This document shows, in pieces, positions 5,211-6,038 of a stretch of DNA of 6,038 nt (the first letter of the stretch is position 1; every line of letters begins with the position of its first letter). The stretch is from Clostridia bacterium (GTDB lineage Bacteria; Bacillota_A; Clostridia; Lachnospirales; Lachnospiraceae). Location: positions 1-6,038 of the forward strand of contig JAAYYM010000423.1 in the NCBI GenBank assembly GCA_012515365.1. The letters run 5' to 3'. The notes under the pieces were generated by a model. It was not told where the DNA came from and did no database searches. It saw nothing but the letters and a program-made list of their open reading frames with translations. The position numbers and the translations under genes were made by a program.

Positions 5211-5609
5211 ATGAAAAAGAATTCTACGAAAACAAAAACAACAATAAAACCTAATCAGGAATTGCTGCCAAACTGGCTTTTTCTATCTCGCCAATTGATT
5301 ACTGTTCGTGAACTAAAGAAATATTTAGAATCAGATTCCAATTTTTCTATTGAAATCTGGGCCGAAGCGGGCGTTTTGGAACTCACTGTGAATGATGACA
5401 GTACAATCGATTTTGAACAAATAGAGGTTGATTTAAAAGATGATTATAGCAATCAATTTTTAGAAGAACACCAAACCAGGTCACTCTTTTTTGTCCATGT
5501 CAATCAAATGGAAGAAGCACCGTGTCATGTCATAATGAAACAGATTTCTGAACACTTTGAAGGACTCTTCTGTGGCGATACACAAGATTTCATGCCTATG
5601 GTGCAATGA
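5211..5609 (+). CDS. Unrecognised 132-aa acidic cytoplasmic protein
   Basis: I do not recognise the family. A short basic, Thr/Lys-rich N-terminus (residues 1-13) is followed by an acidic globular region. This contains a helix-like T-V-R-E-L-K-K-Y-L-E (31-40), strand-like S-I-E-I-W-A-E-A-G-V-L-E-L-T-V (46-60) and S-L-F-F-V-H-V (91-97), and a C-terminal segment V-I-M-K-Q-I-S-E-H-F-E-G-L-F-C-G-D-T-Q-D-F-M-P at 107-129. The pattern suggests a small alpha/beta fold. There is no signal peptide or membrane segment. It is taken as real because it has a good promoter, an AGAGGAT site (5194-5200) about 10 bases before the ATG, normal codon use and a full-length frame. It stands alone on the plus strand, divergent from the ClbS/DfsB gene, and its last 14 bp overlap the end of hydF. 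No terminator is seen after it. Confidence 0.75.
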   Translation: MKKNSTKTKTTIKPNQELLPNWLFLSRQLITVRELKKYLESDSNFSIEIWAEAGVLELTVNDDSTIDFEQIEVDLKDDYSNQFLEEHQTRSLFFVHVNQMEEAPCHVIMKQISEHFEGLFCGDTQDFMPMVQ

Positions 5610-6038
5610 TATGCTCGATGATCCCAGTCAAATGTGCAATGGCAACGCCGTAGTTAGTCATTGGCACACTCTGCTTCTTCGCACAATCAATCCTTGACAT
5701 GACATATTTTCTGTTAAACATACACGCCCCACATTGGATGATCAGATCGTAATCACTCAGATCTTCCGGAAAATCGGTTCCACTCACGATATCGACTGTC
5801 AGCTCTTCACCCACGCGTTTTCGCAACATTCTAGGAAGCTTTACACGTCCGATATCTTCTTCTAACGGTGCATGTGAACAGCATTCCGCGATCAACACTC
5901 TGGAATGTCCGGTCAGTGCATCTAACATCTTTGCTCCCTCAAGATAATAAGGAAGATCCCCTTTATATGCAGCAAATAAAACAGAAAATGAAGTCAGCAT
6001 GCTGTTTCTTGGTTTATGTTCAAACACATAACGAAAGA
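5596..6038 (-). CDS. hydF: [FeFe]-hydrogenase H-cluster maturation GTPase HydF, C-terminal part (5' end outside the window)
   Basis: The frame is open to the window edge and ends at TAG 5596-5598, giving the last ~147 residues of a protein that is usually about 400 aa. Family knowledge: HydF is the scaffold that receives the 2Fe precursor from HydE and HydG and delivers it to the hydrogenase in the cytoplasm. The GTPase domain is outside the window. The C-terminal cluster-binding region is present: counting from the Val codon at 6025-6027, the C-x-H motif is C50-S-H52 and, 45 residues later, Q98-C99-G-A-C102, followed by M-F-N-R-K-Y-V. The family form is HCxxC, so the His is replaced by Gln; the three cluster cysteines remain. 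The closing V-P-M-T-N-Y-G-V-A-I-A-H-L-T-G-I is typical. An internal GTG at 6027 is not the true start. Hydrogen metabolism fits a fermentative anaerobe. Confidence 0.93.
   Translation of the reverse strand, partial: FRYVFEHKPRNSMLTSFSVLFAAYKGDLPYYLEGAKMLDALTGHSRVLIAECCSHAPLEEDIGRVKLPRMLRKRVGEELTVDIVSGTDFPEDLSDYDLIIQCGACMFNRKYVMSRIDCAKKQSVPMTNYGVAIAHLTGIIEHIIAP

Noticed and set aside
6025..6027. GTG as the start of a 143-aa protein
   Set aside because: The frame is open beyond it to the window edge and the sequence is the C-terminal part of HydF, so this is an internal Val codon.

Overview
The window looks like a chromosomal stretch of a low-GC, strictly anaerobic Firmicute, most likely a gut Lachnospiraceae-type clostridium. 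The evidence is the AT-rich spacers, strong AGGAGG-type ribosome binding sites, sigma-A promoters, the C-terminus of the [FeFe]-hydrogenase maturase HydF, and a methyltransferase and a ClbS/DfsB protein of clostridial type. I do not assign a genus. I see no phage, transposon, CRISPR, tRNA or rRNA sequence.

Layout, right to left because most genes are on the minus strand. The C-terminal part of hydF (5596-6038, minus) enters from the right edge. Its end overlaps by 14 bp the end of an unrecognised 132-aa gene on the plus strand (5211-5609). That gene is divergent from a ClbS/DfsB four-helix-bundle gene (4466-5008, minus), and the 202-bp spacer holds a promoter for each. The ClbS/DfsB gene ends inside its own terminator. 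Next comes a minus-strand operon of three genes: an SDR/epimerase fused to a C-terminal domain that usually seems to stand alone (2906-4321), a FadR-subfamily GntR regulator (2170-2874), and a SAM methyltransferase (1581-2167) broken by an internal deletion and frameshift. About 130 bp further on lies ilvC (421-1452, ketol-acid reductoisomerase) with its own promoter and a strong terminator. The start of a fruK-type sugar-phosphate kinase (1-254) leaves by the left edge.

How they fit together. ilvC (branched-chain amino acid synthesis), fruK (sugar phosphate metabolism) and hydF (hydrogenase assembly) are housekeeping genes, each transcribed separately as far as can be seen. The SDR-GntR-methyltransferase operon is accessory and its substrate is unknown. 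The GntR protein may act on its neighbours: the ilvC leader carries a perfect 17-bp palindrome whose core fits the FadR-subfamily operator consensus.

Most notable items: the methyltransferase deletion, whose junction DNA fits both flanking protein motifs and so suggests recombination at a short direct repeat; the SDR fusion; a 9-bp tandem repeat forming a possible Thr/Ile/Asn-rich leader ORF that overlaps the SDR start codon as ATGA; the palindromes around the ilvC promoter; an acidic residue in the KARI cofactor loop; and a Gln in place of the His of the HydF HCxxC motif. I found no convincing new multi-gene defence or biosynthetic system.
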